DNA of 64,000 nt from Rubrivivax sp. GTDB lineage: Bacteria; Pseudomonadota; Gammaproteobacteria; Burkholderiales; Burkholderiaceae_C. The notes under the pieces are model-generated. The model did no database searches. It was not told the origin of the DNA and worked only from the letters and a program-made list of their open reading frames with translations. The stretch covers positions 1-64,000 of the forward strand of contig JADCGQ010000030.1 of the NCBI GenBank assembly GCA_020248945.1. Direction: 5' to 3'. Numbering within the stretch: the first letter of the stretch is position 1; each line of letters starts with the position of its first letter. Positions 1-11,268 of this stretch are shown here, piece by piece. Both the position numbers and the translations under genes were made by a program.

Positions 1-1
1 C

Positions 2-715
<714 letters not shown>

Positions 716-726
716 GAGGCTGAAAA

Positions 727-1740
727 ATGGCTGCCCCCGCCGCCACCATCACGCCCAACCCGGCGGCCACCGACGCCGACGCCTTGCTGCGCAAGCTCGA
801 GTGGACGGTGATCCGGCGCCTCGACGGCCTGCTGCAGGGCGACTACCGCACCCTCTTCCGCGGCGGCGGCGTCGACCTCGCCGACCTGCGTGAGTACCAG
901 CTGCACGACGACGTGCGCCACATCGACTGGAACGTCACCGCGCGGCTGCAGACGCCCTATGTGCGCCAGTTCCTCGAAGACCGCGACCTCACCGCCTGGT
1001 TCCTGCTCGACCTCTCGGGCAGCGTCGACTTCGGCAGTGGCGACGTCACCAAGCTGGCCGTCTCCACCGGCTTCGTGGCGACGCTGGCGCGTGTGATCAC
1101 GCGCCACGGCAACCGGGTCGGCGCCATGCTCTACGGCAGCCGCGTCGACACCGTGCTGCCGCCGCGCACCAGCCGCACCCATGTGCTCGAGCTGCTGGCC
1201 CGCATGCGGGCGCCACGCACCCAGGCGCCCGCGGCGGCGGTCAAGGGCAAGGCCACCGGCACCGGTGAGGGCACCTCGCTGACCGAGCTGCTGCAACTCG
1301 CCGACGGCGTGATCAAGCGCCGCTCGCTCGTCTTCGTGGTCTCGGACTTCATCTCCACGCCCGGCTGGCAGCAGGCGCTGGCGCGGCTGGCGCGCCGCCA
1401 CGAGGTCGTGGCCGTGCGGCTGTGGGACCCGATGGAGATGGCGCTGCCCGACGTGGGCCTGGTCACCGTGGAAGACGCCGAAACCGGCGAGCAGCTCTTC
1501 ATCGACGCCACCGACCCGGCCTTCCGCGAGCGCTACGAAACCATCGCCGCGCAGCACGAGGCGGCGCTGATCGACGGTCTGGCGCGGTCGGGCGCCGATG
1601 TGATCGAGCTCGCCACCGACGACGACCTGCTGCAGGCGCTGCTGCGCCTGTCCGACCTGAAACGCCAGCGCGCGCGCGTGGCCGGGCCGCGCCGGGCGCC
1701 GGCCGAGCTGCAGCGTGCGGCGCCGATGCCCACGCCCTGA
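727..1740 (+). CDS. DUF58 domain protein of the MoxR operon
   Basis: The protein has 337 residues. It carries the DUF58 signature FRGGGVDLADLREYQLHDD followed by HIDWNVTAR at about residues 40-75, then a degenerate von Willebrand A-like fold (FLLDLSGSVDFG; VFVVSDF). It is soluble, with no signal peptide or clear membrane segment. DUF58 proteins are the usual partners of MoxR ATPases and vWA proteins. The start ATG lies 11 bases after the moxR stop, so the two are almost certainly cotranscribed. The biochemical role is unknown for most of the family. Confidence 0.9.
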   Translation: MAAPAATITPNPAATDADALLRKLEWTVIRRLDGLLQGDYRTLFRGGGVDLADLREYQLHDDVRHIDWNVTARLQTPYVRQFLEDRDLTAWFLLDLSGSVDFGSGDVTKLAVSTGFVATLARVITRHGNRVGAMLYGSRVDTVLPPRTSRTHVLELLARMRAPRTQAPAAAVKGKATGTGEGTSLTELLQLADGVIKRRSLVFVVSDFISTPGWQQALARLARRHEVVAVRLWDPMEMALPDVGLVTVEDAETGEQLFIDATDPAFRERYETIAAQHEAALIDGLARSGADVIELATDDDLLQALLRLSDLKRQRARVAGPRRAPAELQRAAPMPTP

Positions 1741-1766
1741 CACAAACCCTGCCGAGCGACACCGCC

Positions 1767-2804
1767 ATGACCTTCATCTGGCCCTCGATGCTCTGGCTGC
1801 TGGCCTTGCTGCCGCTGCTGGTGCTGCTCTACGTGTGGCTGCTGCGCAAGAAGCGCCGCACCACGGTGCGCCTTGCCAGCGTGCAGGTGGCCAAGCTGGC
1901 GCTCGGGCGCGGCCCGGGCTGGCGCCGCCACGTGCCACCGGCGCTGATGCTGCTGGCGGTGGCTGCCGGCCTGCTGGCGGTGGCGCGGCCCACGGCGATC
2001 ATCACGCTGCCGCTGTCGGAGCGCACCATCATCCTGGCCATGGACGTCTCGGGCAGCATGCGCGCCGAAGACGTCAAGCCCAACCGGCTGGTGGCCAGCC
2101 AGGAGGCCGCCAAGGCCTTCGTCAACGGCCTGCCGCGCGAGGTGCGGGTGGGCGTGGTGTCGTTCGCCGGAACCGCGGCCGTGGTGCAGGCGCCCACCGT
2201 GAGCCGCGAAGACGTGCTGGCCGCCATCGACCGCTTCCAGCTGCAGCGCGGCACGGCCACCGGCAGCGGCGTCATCCTCAGCCTGGCCACGCTGTTTCCG
2301 GACCACGGCATCGAGATTCAGCACCTCACCGGCCAGCGCGCCTTTCCGGGCAACGACCGCGACATCCGCAAGCCCGACGCACCGCCCTTCAAGCCGGTGG
2401 CGCCGGGTTCGTACGCCTCGGCCGCGATCATCATGCTCACCGACGGCCAGCGCACCACGGGCCCCGATCCGCTCGAGGCCGCCAAGATGGCCGCCGAACG
2501 CGGCGTGCGCGTCTACACCGTGGGCATCGGCACCACCAGCGGCGAGATCATCGGCTTCGAGGGCTGGAGCATGCGCGTGCGGCTGGACGAAGAGACGCTC
2601 AAGAACGTCAGCGTGCTCACCCACGGCGAGTACTTCTACGCCGGCACCGCCGACGACCTGAAGAAGGTCTACGAGGGCCTGAGCTCGCGCATGGTGGTGG
2701 AGCGCAAGGAGACCGAGGTCAGCGGCCTGTTCGCGGCGCTCGGCGCGCTGCTCAGCGTGATCGCGGTCGGGCTGTCGGTCTGGTGGTTCGGGCGCGTGGC
2801 TTGA
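1767..2804 (+). CDS. membrane-anchored von Willebrand factor A protein (BatA type)
   Basis: The chosen ATG at 1767 gives 345 residues starting MTFIWPSMLWLLALLPLL; the open frame extends further upstream, but that part is a shadow of the DUF58 gene. There are two N-terminal membrane segments (about 5-20 and 48-66), a vWA domain with an intact MIDAS motif (MDVSGSMRAED, later LTDGQRTTG), and a last membrane segment near residues 320-340. This is the layout of aerotolerance-type BatA proteins. It completes the MoxR/DUF58/vWA operon. The region 2805-2825 after it can form a hairpin. Confidence 0.9.
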   Translation: MTFIWPSMLWLLALLPLLVLLYVWLLRKKRRTTVRLASVQVAKLALGRGPGWRRHVPPALMLLAVAAGLLAVARPTAIITLPLSERTIILAMDVSGSMRAEDVKPNRLVASQEAAKAFVNGLPREVRVGVVSFAGTAAVVQAPTVSREDVLAAIDRFQLQRGTATGSGVILSLATLFPDHGIEIQHLTGQRAFPGNDRDIRKPDAPPFKPVAPGSYASAAIIMLTDGQRTTGPDPLEAAKMAAERGVRVYTVGIGTTSGEIIGFEGWSMRVRLDEETLKNVSVLTHGEYFYAGTADDLKKVYEGLSSRMVVERKETEVSGLFAALGALLSVIAVGLSVWWFGRVA

Positions 2805-2825
2805 GCGCAGGCGCAGCGCCTGCGC
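2805..2825. terminator. inverted repeat between convergent genes
   Basis: GCGCAGGCGC and GCGCCTGCGC are exact reverse complements separated by one base; as RNA this is a stem of about 7 bp with a 7-base loop. It sits in the 31-base gap between two convergent genes, where a bidirectional terminator is expected. There is no T-tract, so it is not a textbook Rho-independent terminator. Confidence 0.5.
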
Positions 2826-2835
2826 CCACCCGCGC

Positions 2836-3951
2836 TCAGGGCAGCAACCGCAGCAACTCGCCGCCGCTGCCGTCGGTGAGCAGGTAGATCCAGCCGTCAG
2901 GGCCCTGGCGCACGTCGCGAATGCGCTTGCCCAGGCCTTCGAGCAGACGCTCCTCGGCGGTGATGCGCTCGCCGTCGATCGTCAAGCGCACCAGCGCCTG
3001 GCCGCGCAGGGTGCCCATCAGCAAGCTGCCTTTCAGCGCCGGGTAGCGGTCGCTGGTCACGAACACCAGGCCCGAAGGCGCCACCGAGGTGGGCACCCAG
3101 TGGCGCAAGGGCTGCTCGAAACCGGCGCGTGGGCCTTCTTCGCCGATGCGCGTGCCCAGGCCGTAGTTGCGGCCGTAGGTCACGATGGGCCAGCCGTAGT
3201 TGCGGCCGGCACGCACCAGGTTGACTTCGTCACCGCCCTGCGGGCCGTGCTCGCTGGCCCAGAGCTCGCCGGTGGCCGGGTGCAGCGCGGCGCCCTGGAT
3301 GTTGCGGTGTCCCAGGCTCCACACCTCGGGCGCGCTGCCGGCACGGCCAATGAAGGGGTTGTCGGCAGGCGCCTTGCCCTCGGCGTCGATGCGGATCACC
3401 TTGCCGATGTGGCTGGCGGCATTCTGGGCCTCGTCCTTGCCGCCGAAGCGGTCGCCCAGGCCCACCAGCAGGTGGCCGCTGCGGTCGAAGACGATGCGGC
3501 TGCCGCAGTGGTGGCGTGAGTTCATCTTCGGCTTCTGGCTGAAGATCGTGCGCACCTCTTCCAGGCGCTCGCTACCGGCGGCGCCCACCAGCTTGGCACG
3601 GCCGACGGCCGTGCTGTTGCCGCCCTCGCCCGGCTCGGCAAAGGTGAAGAAGATGCGCTGGTTGCTGGCAAAGCCCGGGTCGGCCACCACGTCGAGCAGG
3701 CCGCATTGCCCGCTGGCACTGATGGCCGGCAGGCCGGCCAGCGGCGCGCCGAGCCGGCCGTCGGCGGCGATGACGCGCAGGCTGCCGCCCTTTTCGGTGA
3801 CAAGGCGGCGGCCGTCCGGCAGGAAGGCCACCGCCCAGGCGTCTTGCAGGCCGCGGGTGACGGGCTCGGTGCGCTGAGCGTGGGCCGGCGCAGCAAGGGT
3901 GGCGAGCACGGCCAGAGCCGCGGCAGTGGTGGCGATTCGGAGTCGGTTCAT
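2836..3951 (-). CDS. PQQ-dependent soluble sugar dehydrogenase family protein, exported
   Basis: Starting at the ATG at 3951 the protein has 371 residues and opens with a signal peptide (MNRLRIATTAAALAVLATLA, cleavage near AHA-Q). The open frame continues upstream, but that part lacks protein character. The body is a six-bladed GDH/sorbosone dehydrogenase-type beta-propeller: PDGRRLVTEKGGSLRV, HHCGSRIVFDRSGHLLVGLGDR, WSLGHRNIQGAALHP, EHGPQGGDEVNLV and YGWPIVTYG are typical of this fold. Members oxidise sugars in the periplasm with PQQ and pass electrons to the respiratory chain, though many relatives have unknown substrates. It lies 71 bases downstream of recJ on the same strand. Confidence 0.87.
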   Translation of the reverse strand: MNRLRIATTAAALAVLATLAAPAHAQRTEPVTRGLQDAWAVAFLPDGRRLVTEKGGSLRVIAADGRLGAPLAGLPAISASGQCGLLDVVADPGFASNQRIFFTFAEPGEGGNSTAVGRAKLVGAAGSERLEEVRTIFSQKPKMNSRHHCGSRIVFDRSGHLLVGLGDRFGGKDEAQNAASHIGKVIRIDAEGKAPADNPFIGRAGSAPEVWSLGHRNIQGAALHPATGELWASEHGPQGGDEVNLVRAGRNYGWPIVTYGRNYGLGTRIGEEGPRAGFEQPLRHWVPTSVAPSGLVFVTSDRYPALKGSLLMGTLRGQALVRLTIDGERITAEERLLEGLGKRIRDVRQGPDGWIYLLTDGSGGELLRLLP

Positions 3952-4022
3952 GGGCGTGGAGGATGCCGGCTCGCGCACGCCCCTGCAGCCGGGCGGTCTT
4001 GCGGCCGGGTGGTCGGGGTGGG

Positions 4023-5759
4023 TCAGTCGGACGGCTCGGCGGCTTCCACCAGCATCTGCACGCGCTGGCGGCCGTTCCATTCATCGAGGCCCACGCGGTA
4101 GGCCACGCGGCTCTGCGCCGGCAGCGCCTCGGTGTGGTTGAACCAGATCGCGTCGCGCTCCTGTCCGGCGTGGCGCACGCGCAGCTTCAGGTGCTTCTCG
4201 CCCACCAGGCGCTGCTGAAGCACCTGCACGGTGTCGCAGAACACCGGGGCCTCGAAGCCCTGGCCCCAGACCTGCGCGTCGAGCAGCGCCACGGTCTCGG
4301 CGTTGAACCACTGCAGGTCGAGCGGTCCGTCGGTGCGCAGCGTGCGCGTCAGCGTGGCGGCGTCGAGCCACTCGCGCGCCACGGCTTCGAGCTGCGCGCC
4401 GAAGCGCGCCACGGCTGCCGCGTCGGCATCGGCCAGCGTGCAGCCCGCCGCCATGGCGTGGCCGCCGAAGCGCGCCAGCAGAGCAGGCTCACGCTTGGCC
4501 ACGAGGTCGAGCGCGTCGCGCAGGTGAAAGCCCGGGATCGAACGCCCCGAGCCCTTGAGCCGCCCGTCGGCGCCCCGCGCAAACACGAAGGTCGGCCGGT
4601 GCAGCCGCTCCTTCACGCGGCCGGCGACGATGCCCACCACGCCCTCGTGGAAGCTCTCGTCGAAAAGCGCCAGCGCCGGCGGCGGCGCCGCAGCCGCGTC
4701 GGCCAGCAAGGCCAGGGCTTCTTCGGCGCGCTCGCGCATGCCACCTTCGACCTCGCGCCGCTCGCGGTTGATGGCGTCGAGCTGCTGCGCGAGTTCCTGC
4801 GCGCGGCCTTCGTCGTCGGTGGCCAGGCACTCGATGCCCAGCGTCATGTCGGCCAGCCGGCCGGCGGCGTTGATGCGCGGGCCCAGGGCAAAGCCGAAGT
4901 CGAAGCCGGCGGCGCGGGCCGGCTCGCGCCCGGCCACGCGAAACAGTGCTGCCACGCCCGGTTGCATGCGGCCGGCGCGGATGCGCTTCAGGCCCATCGC
5001 CACGAGCCGGCGGTTGTTGGCGTCGAGCTTCACGACATCGGCCACCGTGCCCAGCGCCACCAGGTCGAGCAGCGCGTCGAGCCGCGGCTCGGCACCGGCC
5101 GGCCAGGTGCTGCGCTCGCGCATCTCGGCACGTGCCGCCAGCAGCACGTAGAACATCACGCCGACGCCGGCGATGGCCTTGCTGGCGAAGCCGCAGCCCG
5201 GCTGGTTGGGGTTCACGATCACCTCGGCCTCGGGCAGCACGACCTGGCCGTCGTCGACACGCGGCAGGTGGTGGTCGGTGACGAGCACGCCGATGCCCAG
5301 CGCGCGGGCGTGCGCCACGCCTTCCAAGCTGGCGATGCCGTTGTCCACCGTCACCAGCAGCTCGGGCTGCAGCGGCCGCGCCAGCTCCACGATGGCCGGC
5401 GTGAGGCCGTAGCCGTGCACGGCGCGGTCGGGCACGACGTAGCTCACATGAGCGGCGCCCAGCAGCCGCAGGCCGCGCAGCGCCACGGCGCAGGCGGTGG
5501 CGCCGTCGCAGTCGTAGTCGGCGACGATGCAGATGCGGCGCTGCGCGGCAATGGCGTCGGCCAGCAGGCGGCCGGCCTCGGGCGCGCCCTTCAGGCCTGC
5601 GGGCGGCAGCAACTTCGCCGGGCTGGTGTCGAGCTCGTCGGCCGACTGCACGCCGCGCGCCGCCAGCAGGCGGGCAAGCAAGGGGTGCACGCCTTGCTGC
5701 TCGAGCGCGAAGCTCAGGCGCGGTGACGCCGGGCGCGGCTGCAGCAGCGGGCTGCTCAC
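4023..5759 (-). CDS. recJ: single-stranded-DNA-specific exonuclease RecJ
   Basis: RecJ is the 5'-3' exonuclease of RecF recombination and mismatch and base-excision repair. The DHH-family motifs are present: DYDCDGATA (motif I), VTDHHLPR (motif III), GPRINAAGRL, SFHEGVVGIVAGRV and GGHAMAAGC of the DHHA1 domain, followed by a C-terminal OB-like region. I chose the GTG at 5759, because it overlaps the stop of the upstream gene as GTGA and gives 578 residues, the normal RecJ size; the longer frame up to 5954 overlaps that gene in another frame. The overlap implies translational coupling with the RpfE-type gene. Confidence 0.96.
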   Translation of the reverse strand: MSSPLLQPRPASPRLSFALEQQGVHPLLARLLAARGVQSADELDTSPAKLLPPAGLKGAPEAGRLLADAIAAQRRICIVADYDCDGATACAVALRGLRLLGAAHVSYVVPDRAVHGYGLTPAIVELARPLQPELLVTVDNGIASLEGVAHARALGIGVLVTDHHLPRVDDGQVVLPEAEVIVNPNQPGCGFASKAIAGVGVMFYVLLAARAEMRERSTWPAGAEPRLDALLDLVALGTVADVVKLDANNRRLVAMGLKRIRAGRMQPGVAALFRVAGREPARAAGFDFGFALGPRINAAGRLADMTLGIECLATDDEGRAQELAQQLDAINRERREVEGGMRERAEEALALLADAAAAPPPALALFDESFHEGVVGIVAGRVKERLHRPTFVFARGADGRLKGSGRSIPGFHLRDALDLVAKREPALLARFGGHAMAAGCTLADADAAAVARFGAQLEAVAREWLDAATLTRTLRTDGPLDLQWFNAETVALLDAQVWGQGFEAPVFCDTVQVLQQRLVGEKHLKLRVRHAGQERDAIWFNHTEALPAQSRVAYRVGLDEWNGRQRVQMLVEAAEPSD

Positions 5760-6688
5760 AGCGCGTCCATCCACGTGGCCAGTTCGGTGCGGCCCCAGCG
5801 CTGCCACCAGCGCTGGAAGCCGGCGCGCGGCGGGCCGCCGAGCGTGACGCTGCCGCGCTCGCCGCACAGCGTGAGCTGCGCCTCGCCGCCGCGCTCCACA
5901 CGCGCCAGCAACTCGCTCAGTGCGCCAGCTTCCAGCGCCTCGAAGGCCTTGCACCAGGCGGCCCAGTCACCCGCCAGGGCCGGGGCGCGCAGGCCCGCCT
6001 CCACCACCGGCTCGCTGCCCGCTGCCACCGGCTGGCGGCGCCCGCAACCGCTGATCCAGACGCTGTTCACCGGCAGCAGCCCGCGGGCCTCGCGCTCGGC
6101 ATTGAGCGGGTGCGTGTGCAGCAACATCTGCAGCTCGGCCTGCAGCCGCCGCAGGCGGCGCGCGGCGGTGTCGCTGCCCAGCCAGGCGTCGACGTTGCGG
6201 CCGATCACGCGGTCCAGACTGGCGGTGGGCAGATCGGCCAGGCTCTCATGGGCCGCGTACCAGGCGCCCGCGTCGCCCCAGGCGATCAGCCAGCCGTCGC
6301 CGGTGAACAGCGGGCGCACGGCCTCGAGCAGGGCGCGCGAGCTGGCTTCGTCCAGCGCCAGCTGCGCCGGGTCCACCAGGCTCACCTGCTCGGTGCCCAG
6401 GTGCCAGTGCACGGGCGTGAGCCGGCCCCAGGCGAGATCGCCGGTGTCGATGCCCGCACGCGCGGCCGCTGCGGCCGCGAACGGCAGCGCGCCATCGGCC
6501 CCGGCCCAGCCCACGGCGCGGGCGAAGGCGCGTTCATGCGGGGGCGACAGCGACCACTCGTCGCCGTCATCCCGCGCCTGCTCGATGAGCCGGTCGCGTA
6601 GCGCCGCCAGCACCGGGCGCGCCAGGGTGCGGGCGGCGGCCCGGCCTTCTTCGGGCAAGGGCGCGGCAAAGGGGACGATCAGGTGCAT
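5756..6688 (-). CDS. RpfE-type / cofactor-independent phosphoglycerate mutase-like protein
   Basis: The ATG at 6688 gives 310 residues starting MHLIVPFAAPLPEEGR. The protein resembles the conserved proteobacterial family annotated as regulatory protein RpfE type or phosphoglycerate mutase-like, which typically sits directly upstream of recJ, as here. Recognisable conserved stretches are LTPVHWHLGTEQVSL, DGWLIAWGDAGAWYAAHE, RLQAELQMLLHTHPLN and LLPVNSVWISGCGR. I see no metal-binding phosphoglycerate mutase active site, so enzymatic activity is doubtful. The function is not established. It overlaps recJ by four bases. Confidence 0.8.
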   Translation of the reverse strand: MHLIVPFAAPLPEEGRAAARTLARPVLAALRDRLIEQARDDGDEWSLSPPHERAFARAVGWAGADGALPFAAAAAARAGIDTGDLAWGRLTPVHWHLGTEQVSLVDPAQLALDEASSRALLEAVRPLFTGDGWLIAWGDAGAWYAAHESLADLPTASLDRVIGRNVDAWLGSDTAARRLRRLQAELQMLLHTHPLNAEREARGLLPVNSVWISGCGRRQPVAAGSEPVVEAGLRAPALAGDWAAWCKAFEALEAGALSELLARVERGGEAQLTLCGERGSVTLGGPPRAGFQRWWQRWGRTELATWMDAL

Positions 6689-6754
6689 CGGCGGATTATC
6701 CCGGCCACCGCCGGTGATGCCGTGCAGCGCACGGTCGGCGGCAGACCCCTCGGG

Positions 6755-6760
6755 TAGCAT
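6755..6760 (+). promoter_or_regulatory. possible -10 element for lolCD
   Basis: TAGCAT stands in the 116-base divergent gap before lolC. A transcript starting about 7 bases later would begin almost at the ATG of a 12-codon leader frame at 6770. No good -35 hexamer stands 16-18 bases upstream, so this is a weak call. Confidence 0.3.
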
Positions 6761-6769
6761 TCGCGCCCC

Positions 6770-6808
6770 ATGAGTGCCCCCACCTCCGCCCCTCCGTCAG
6801 CCGCATGA
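6770..6808 (+). CDS. possible 12-residue leader peptide coupled to lolC
   Basis: The frame ATG...TGA encodes [12 protein letters not shown]. Its stop overlaps the lolC start as ATGA (6805-6808). If the TAGCAT at 6755 is the -10 element, the message would be nearly leaderless for this peptide. It could be a translational coupling device for lolC or simply chance in a GC-rich gap; no sequence signature of a regulatory peptide is visible. Confidence 0.25.
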   Translation: MSAPTSAPPSAA

Positions 6809-8058
6809 ACGGCCCCTTCGAGTGGCAGATCGGCTGGCGCTACACACGCGCGGGTCGCGGCGGCCGGCGCAACGGCTTTATCTCCTTCATCAGCGCCATC
6901 TCGGTGCTCGGCATCGCGCTCGGCGTGGCCGCGCTGATCATCGTGCTCAGCGTGATGAACGGCTTCCAGAAGGAGGTGCGCGACCGCATGCTCAGCGTGG
7001 TCGCGCACGTCGAGGTGATGGACAGCGCCGGTGGCGCCCTGCCCGACTGGAAGGCCACCGCGGCCAAGGCCGCCGAAGACCCGCGTGTCATCGGCGCGGC
7101 GCCCTTCGTCGTGGCGCAGGCGCTGCTGGGCCGCGGTGACGATCTTCGCGGCGCCGTCGTGCGCGGCATCGACCCGGCCGAAGAAGGCAAGGTAACCGAC
7201 CTCGCGCGCGACAGCGCCCCGCTGCTGGCGCAGCTCAAGCCCGGCGAATGGAACATCGTCGTCGGCGTTGAGCTTGCGCGGCTGCTCGGCGCGCAGATCG
7301 GGGACAAGATCACCATCGTCGCCCCCGGCGGCCAGACCACGCCGGCCGGCGTGGTGCCGCGCCTGCGCCAGTTCACGCTGGTGGGCACCTTCTCGGCCGG
7401 GCACTACGAATACGACAGCGCGCTGGCGCTCATCCACGTCGACGACGCGGCGCGCCTGTTCCGCGTCGAGGGGCCCACCGGCGTGCAGCTGCGCCTGTCG
7501 AACGTGATGGACGCGCGCCTGGCCGGCACCGAGCTGCAGAACCGCATGGGCGCCGATGTCTTCGTGCGCGACTGGACGCGCATCAACCGCAACTGGTACG
7601 ACGCGGTGCAGATCGAGAAGCGGCTGATGGGCATCATCCTCACGCTCATCGTCGCGGTGGCGGCCTTCAATCTGGTGAGTACGCTGGTGATGACGGTGAC
7701 CGACAAGCGCGCCGACATCGCCATCCTTCGCACGCTGGGGGCGAGTCCGCGCTCCATCATGGGCATCTTCATGGTGCAGGGGGCCACGGCCGGCGTCATC
7801 GGCACGCTGGCGGGCTGCGCGCTCGGGCTGCTGGTGGCCTACAACGTCGACGTCATCGTGCCGGCCATCGAGCGCGCGCTGGGCATGGCCTTCCTGCCCG
7901 GCAGCATCTACCTCATCAGCCGCATGCCCAGCGAGCCGATGGCCTCGGACATCGTGCCTGTGATCATCACCTCGCTGGTGCTGGCGTTCGTGGCCACGAT
8001 CTATCCGAGCTGGCGCGCCAGCCGCGTGAACCCGGCCGAGGCGCTGCGTTATGAGTGA
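6805..8058 (+). CDS. lolC: lipoprotein-releasing ABC transporter permease LolC/LolE
   Basis: The protein has 417 residues with the LolC/E layout: a short cytoplasmic start ([14 protein letters not shown]), a first membrane helix with the [20 protein letters not shown] motif, a large periplasmic domain (about residues 45-270), and three C-terminal FtsX-type helices containing the coupling sequence [18 protein letters not shown]. Lol permeases extract outer-membrane lipoproteins from the inner membrane and hand them to LolA. The gene overlaps lolD by 8 bases. As only one permease gene is present here it may act as a homodimer (LolF-like), which cannot be settled from this window. Confidence 0.93.
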   Translation: MNGPFEWQIGWRYTRAGRGGRRNGFISFISAISVLGIALGVAALIIVLSVMNGFQKEVRDRMLSVVAHVEVMDSAGGALPDWKATAAKAAEDPRVIGAAPFVVAQALLGRGDDLRGAVVRGIDPAEEGKVTDLARDSAPLLAQLKPGEWNIVVGVELARLLGAQIGDKITIVAPGGQTTPAGVVPRLRQFTLVGTFSAGHYEYDSALALIHVDDAARLFRVEGPTGVQLRLSNVMDARLAGTELQNRMGADVFVRDWTRINRNWYDAVQIEKRLMGIILTLIVAVAAFNLVSTLVMTVTDKRADIAILRTLGASPRSIMGIFMVQGATAGVIGTLAGCALGLLVAYNVDVIVPAIERALGMAFLPGSIYLISRMPSEPMASDIVPVIITSLVLAFVATIYPSWRASRVNPAEALRYE

Positions 8059-8740
8059 CCCGCACAGCGACGCGGTGGTGCTGGCCGCCTTCGATCTGCA
8101 CAAGCGCTTCCGCGAAGGCCGCGGCGAGGGCGCGATCGACGTCACCGTGCTGCGCGGCCTGAGCCTGCAGGTGAAGCGCGGCGAGACGCTGGCCATCGTC
8201 GGCGCCAGCGGCTCGGGCAAGAGCACGTTGCTGCACCTGCTGGGCGGGCTCGATGCGCCCACCAGCGGCCGGGTCGAGCTGATGAGCCGCGACTTCACCT
8301 CGATGAGCGCGGCCGAGCAAGGCGTGTGGCGCAACCAGCATCTCGGCTTCGTCTACCAGTTCCACCACCTGCTGCCCGAGTTCAGCGCGCTCGACAACGT
8401 GGCGATGCCGCTGCGCATCCGCCGCGACAGCGTGGCCGCCGCACGCGCCGTGGCGGCGCAGATGCTCGAGCGCGTGGGCCTGGGCGCGCGGCTGGCGCAC
8501 CACCCCGCCGAGCTATCGGGCGGCGAGCGCCAGCGCGTGGCGATTGCCCGCGCGCTCGTCACGCGGCCGGCCTGCGTGCTGGCCGACGAGCCCACCGGCA
8601 ACCTCGACCGCGGCACCGCTGCCAGCGTCTTCGAACTGATGCTGGAGCTGGCGGCGCGCGACGGCACGGCCTTTGTCGTCGTCACGCACGACGAATCGCT
8701 GGCCGCCCGCTGCGGCCGCACGCTGCGCCTGGAGCGTTGA
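8051..8740 (+). CDS. lolD: lipoprotein-releasing ABC transporter ATP-binding protein LolD
   Basis: The 229-residue ATPase has Walker A (GASGSGKST), Q-loop ([17 protein letters not shown], the typical LolD form), signature [15 protein letters not shown], Walker B ([12 protein letters not shown]) and the H-loop ([10 protein letters not shown]). It powers lipoprotein release by the LolC permease encoded just upstream with an 8-base overlap. The family is unambiguous because of the LLPEF motif and the neighbour. Confidence 0.95.
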   Translation: MSDPHSDAVVLAAFDLHKRFREGRGEGAIDVTVLRGLSLQVKRGETLAIVGASGSGKSTLLHLLGGLDAPTSGRVELMSRDFTSMSAAEQGVWRNQHLGFVYQFHHLLPEFSALDNVAMPLRIRRDSVAAARAVAAQMLERVGLGARLAHHPAELSGGERQRVAIARALVTRPACVLADEPTGNLDRGTAASVFELMLELAARDGTAFVVVTHDESLAARCGRTLRLER

Positions 8741-8751
8741 GCGCGCCTGCC

Positions 8752-9624
8752 GTGAGCCACCACCTCACCAACGCCGACCTCCACAGCCACAGCACCGTCA
8801 GCGACGGCACGCTGGCGCCCGAGGACATCGCGGCGCTGGCCGCGGATTCAGGCGTCGAGCTCTGGGCGCTCACCGACCACGACGAGGTCGGCGGCCAGGC
8901 CCGCGCCCGGCAGGCGGCCCACGCCGCCGGGCTCGATTACCTCACCGGCTGCGAGATCTCGGTCACCTTCGCCGGCGAAACCGTGCACATCGTCGGCCTG
9001 GGCTTCGACGACACCGATCCGGCGCTCGTGCGCGGCCTGGCCGCCACCCGCGCCGGCCGCCTGGAGCGCGCCCGCGAGATGGCCGCCGGCCTGGCGCAGG
9101 TGGGCATCCACGGCGCTTACGAGGGCGCGCTGCGCTACGTCGGCAACCCCGAGCTCGTGTCGCGGACGCACTTCGCGCGTTATCTCGTCGAGGCCGGTGT
9201 GTGCCCCGACACCCACAGCGTCTTCCGCCGCTACCTCACGCCGGGCCACCCGGGCTACGTGCCCTTTCGCTGGGCGCGGCTGGGTGATGCGGTCGGCTGG
9301 ATCACCGGCGCCGGCGGCATCGCCGTCATCGCGCACCCGGCGCGCTACCGCTTCACGCCGACGGAGGAGTACGCGCTGATCACCGAGTTCATGGCCCACG
9401 GCGGACGCGGCATGGAGGTCGTCACCGGCAGCCACGGCGCGGCCGATGTCGTGAAGTACACCGACACCGCGCGCGAGTTCGGCTTGCTCGCCTCGCGCGG
9501 GAGCGACTTCCATTCGCCGGCCGAGAGCCGCGTGCTGCCAGGCGCCCTGCCCGACCTTCCCGGCTCGCTGACGCCGGTGTGGACGGCGTTGCAGGAGCGC
9601 ATCACGCGCGCGCCGGCTCGATGA
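8752..9624 (+). CDS. PHP-domain phosphoesterase, RnnA/TrpH type
   Basis: The PHP metal-binding motifs are clear: [33 protein letters not shown], and the C-terminal [10 protein letters not shown]. Family members are 5'-3' exoribonucleases or 3',5'-nucleoside bisphosphate phosphatases (TrpH/RnnA, involved in 5S rRNA maturation and pAp turnover), using a trinuclear metal site. The start is uncertain: GTG at 8752 gives 290 residues, while a TTG at 8737 that overlaps the lolD stop as TTGA adds five residues. Either way the gene directly follows lolD. Confidence 0.85.
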   Translation: MSHHLTNADLHSHSTVSDGTLAPEDIAALAADSGVELWALTDHDEVGGQARARQAAHAAGLDYLTGCEISVTFAGETVHIVGLGFDDTDPALVRGLAATRAGRLERAREMAAGLAQVGIHGAYEGALRYVGNPELVSRTHFARYLVEAGVCPDTHSVFRRYLTPGHPGYVPFRWARLGDAVGWITGAGGIAVIAHPARYRFTPTEEYALITEFMAHGGRGMEVVTGSHGAADVVKYTDTAREFGLLASRGSDFHSPAESRVLPGALPDLPGSLTPVWTALQERITRAPAR

Positions 9625-9650
9625 GCTCCCCGTGAAAACCCGAAAGCGGC

Positions 9651-9797
9651 TACACTCGGAGGCTGCCCTCTGAAAAAGGGCATTCGTACATCTCCTACGG
9701 CCTCCTAAGTAGCAACGCGTTCATTCGCTACGTGACTCCGGGCTGACGGCGATGCCAGCCGCGGGCAACCTCGCCCGCTCGTTACCCGGGTCAAATC
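9651..9797 (+). promoter_or_regulatory. structured 5' leader of the DEAD-box helicase gene
   Basis: A TACACT at 9651-9656 could be a -10 element. The following leader of roughly 135 bases holds four perfect inverted repeats in a row: GCCCT/AGGGC (9665-9681), GTAGC/GCTAC (9709-9732), GGCTG/CAGCC (9742-9761) and GCGGGC/GCCCGC (9762-9779). The start codon at 9798 has no strong Shine-Dalgarno sequence. Long structured leaders are known on cold-induced RNA helicase messages and can be the helicase's own target. No gene fits in 9625-9797. Confidence 0.45.
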
Positions 9798-11165
<1,368 letters not shown>

Positions 11166-11197
11166 GACCGAAGGCCAGCCCAGCCACCGCCACGGAA

Positions 11198-11210
11198 CCG
11201 GCTTTGCCGG
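11198..11210 (+). terminator. hairpin after the helicase gene
   Basis: CCGGC-TTT-GCCGG forms a perfect 5-bp stem 33 bases past the helicase stop. No T-tract follows, so its role as a terminator is tentative. Confidence 0.4.
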
Positions 11211-11220
11211 GCCGTCGGCG

Positions 11221-11268
11221 GGCGGCCCCCGCGGGGGGTAGCGAGCGAAAGCGAGCTTGGGGGCTCGT
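11221..11268. repeat. REP-like palindromic element between convergent genes
   Basis: The stretch contains the palindrome CCCCCGCGGGGG (11226-11237), a direct repeat of GCGAGC around GAAA (11241-11256), and CGAGC/GCTCG (11252-11267). Such compound GC-rich palindromes at gene ends are common in Burkholderiales, from memory; copy number has to be checked in the genome. Confidence 0.4.

Noticed and set aside
5760-5954. Upstream extension of recJ to 5954
   Set aside because: It overlaps the RpfE-type gene in another frame and lacks RecJ similarity; the GTG at 5759 with GTGA coupling is better.
11221-11268. Mobile element end
   Set aside because: Palindromic and repeat-like, but without transposase, target duplication or a partner end in the window.
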